Shown: positions 63,510-64,000 of the stretch, in pieces | Numbering within the stretch: position 1 is the first letter of the stretch | Layout: the number at the start of each line of letters is the position of its first letter | DNA from: Alentia gelatinosa | Lineage: Eukaryota > Annelida > Polychaeta > Phyllodocida > Polynoidae | Length of the DNA: 64,000 bases | NCBI GenBank assembly: GCA_950022655.1 | Contig: OX465587.1 | Span: forward strand, 33,421,716 to 33,485,715 | Reading direction: 5' to 3' | The notes under the pieces: generated by a model | Seen by the model: the letters and a program-made list of their open reading frames with translations, nothing else | Told to the model about the DNA's origin: nothing | Database searches by the model: none | Translations under genes and position numbers: made by a program

Positions 63510-63515
63510 CTGTTA

Positions 63516-64000
63516 CTGTAGGAGAAGAAGGAGAACAAATATTGTCATATAATTATGATTATTGGATTATTTGCAAGTGAACCGTTTTTGCACCGTTTTA
63601 AAACCTAAAAATAACTATCTGGAGAGTGAGTTTGTAGGAAAGCCAGTAAATTTCAACGCATAATATTAACATTTACACTGATATTGCTATGCTGAAAAAT
63701 AACTATGACAACCTTTCATCCTCTCTAGGGATCTGTTTGAAAAGTGTACTTTCCAGTAATTAACGCAATGGACGTGGCTCCTTCTAGTTAAGAAACGATA
63801 GATGATGGCTTACTACTGTCCCATCCGTTTGTAATGGACACTTTGACATACTGCAGATTACTGGACTGCCGTAAATATTGTACTATGACGAAATGTAGTT
63901 ACTGAGCACCCAGTAATGAACGTTCAAGGTATTTGGTCCCGTAACTATGACCGTTTTTCAGTCGTCTCTTGGCTATTAGCTAAGTTTGGGATTCATTATA
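63516..64000. other. Intron upstream of exon 1, to window edge
   Basis: No further RUN-domain exon recognised on the minus strand before the edge. Confidence 0.5.

Overview
The window is a piece of an animal nuclear genome: AT-rich, intron-dominated and full of minisatellites and small palindromic transposable elements, with no bacterial-style gene packing. One protein-coding gene is recognised with confidence. It lies on the minus strand and fills roughly 12,987 to 63,515, continuing beyond the right edge. It is the invertebrate counterpart of vertebrate SGSM1/SGSM2 (RUTBC2/RUTBC1), the small-G-protein signalling modulators with a RUN domain, a PH-like Rab-binding domain and a TBC Rab-GAP domain. 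I could place 20 exons with GT/AG junctions. They join in one continuous frame of 970 codons plus stop; only the N-terminal part (start of the RUN domain and the promoter) is outside the window. Residue numbers below count from the first complete codon visible in the rightmost exon.

Layout from left to right. 1-12,986 lies downstream of the gene: a 37-bp minisatellite (about 300-1,058), the decayed 3' end of a LINE (about 3,600-4,190), tRNA-derived SINE pieces, hAT-like and foldback elements, and the presumed 3' UTR next to the stop codon at 12,987. 12,987-21,371 holds the last seven exons, which encode most of the TBC domain. 21,372-30,840 is a 9.5-kb intron full of GGT/GAT-rich repeats, foldback elements and a hAT-like element carrying a 73-bp minisatellite. 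30,841-36,358 holds the linker and start of the TBC domain. 36,359-56,538 holds the PH-like region. 61,358-63,515 holds the visible end of the RUN domain.

The most striking observation is that five of the 20 exons (E1, E5, E7, E11, E17) carry a minisatellite built from their own exon-intron junction. Each unit contains the edge of the exon, the splice site and some flanking intron, tandemly repeated on the intron side (49, about 136, about 160, about 120 and 67 bp units). The gene therefore carries about forty decoy half-exons, most with intact-looking splice sites. I recall that junction-spanning minisatellites ('mirages') were described at the amphioxus Adh locus. Together with the RUN-PH-TBC single gene and abundant MITEs, this makes a cephalochordate (Branchiostoma-like) source my best guess, but a lophotrochozoan cannot be excluded from sequence reading alone.

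Several families of short non-autonomous elements recur: (P) stem-loops joined to a module bounded by TATTATTATATACCT and its complement; (Q) elements bounded by TTATCTCACCC; (R) elements bounded by TTATCCTACCCC; a piggyBac-type MITE at TTAA; hAT-like MITEs ending in CAGGGATGCCA; and an element flanked by GTGCTGGTTCCACCAACA, one copy of which contains two Q elements.
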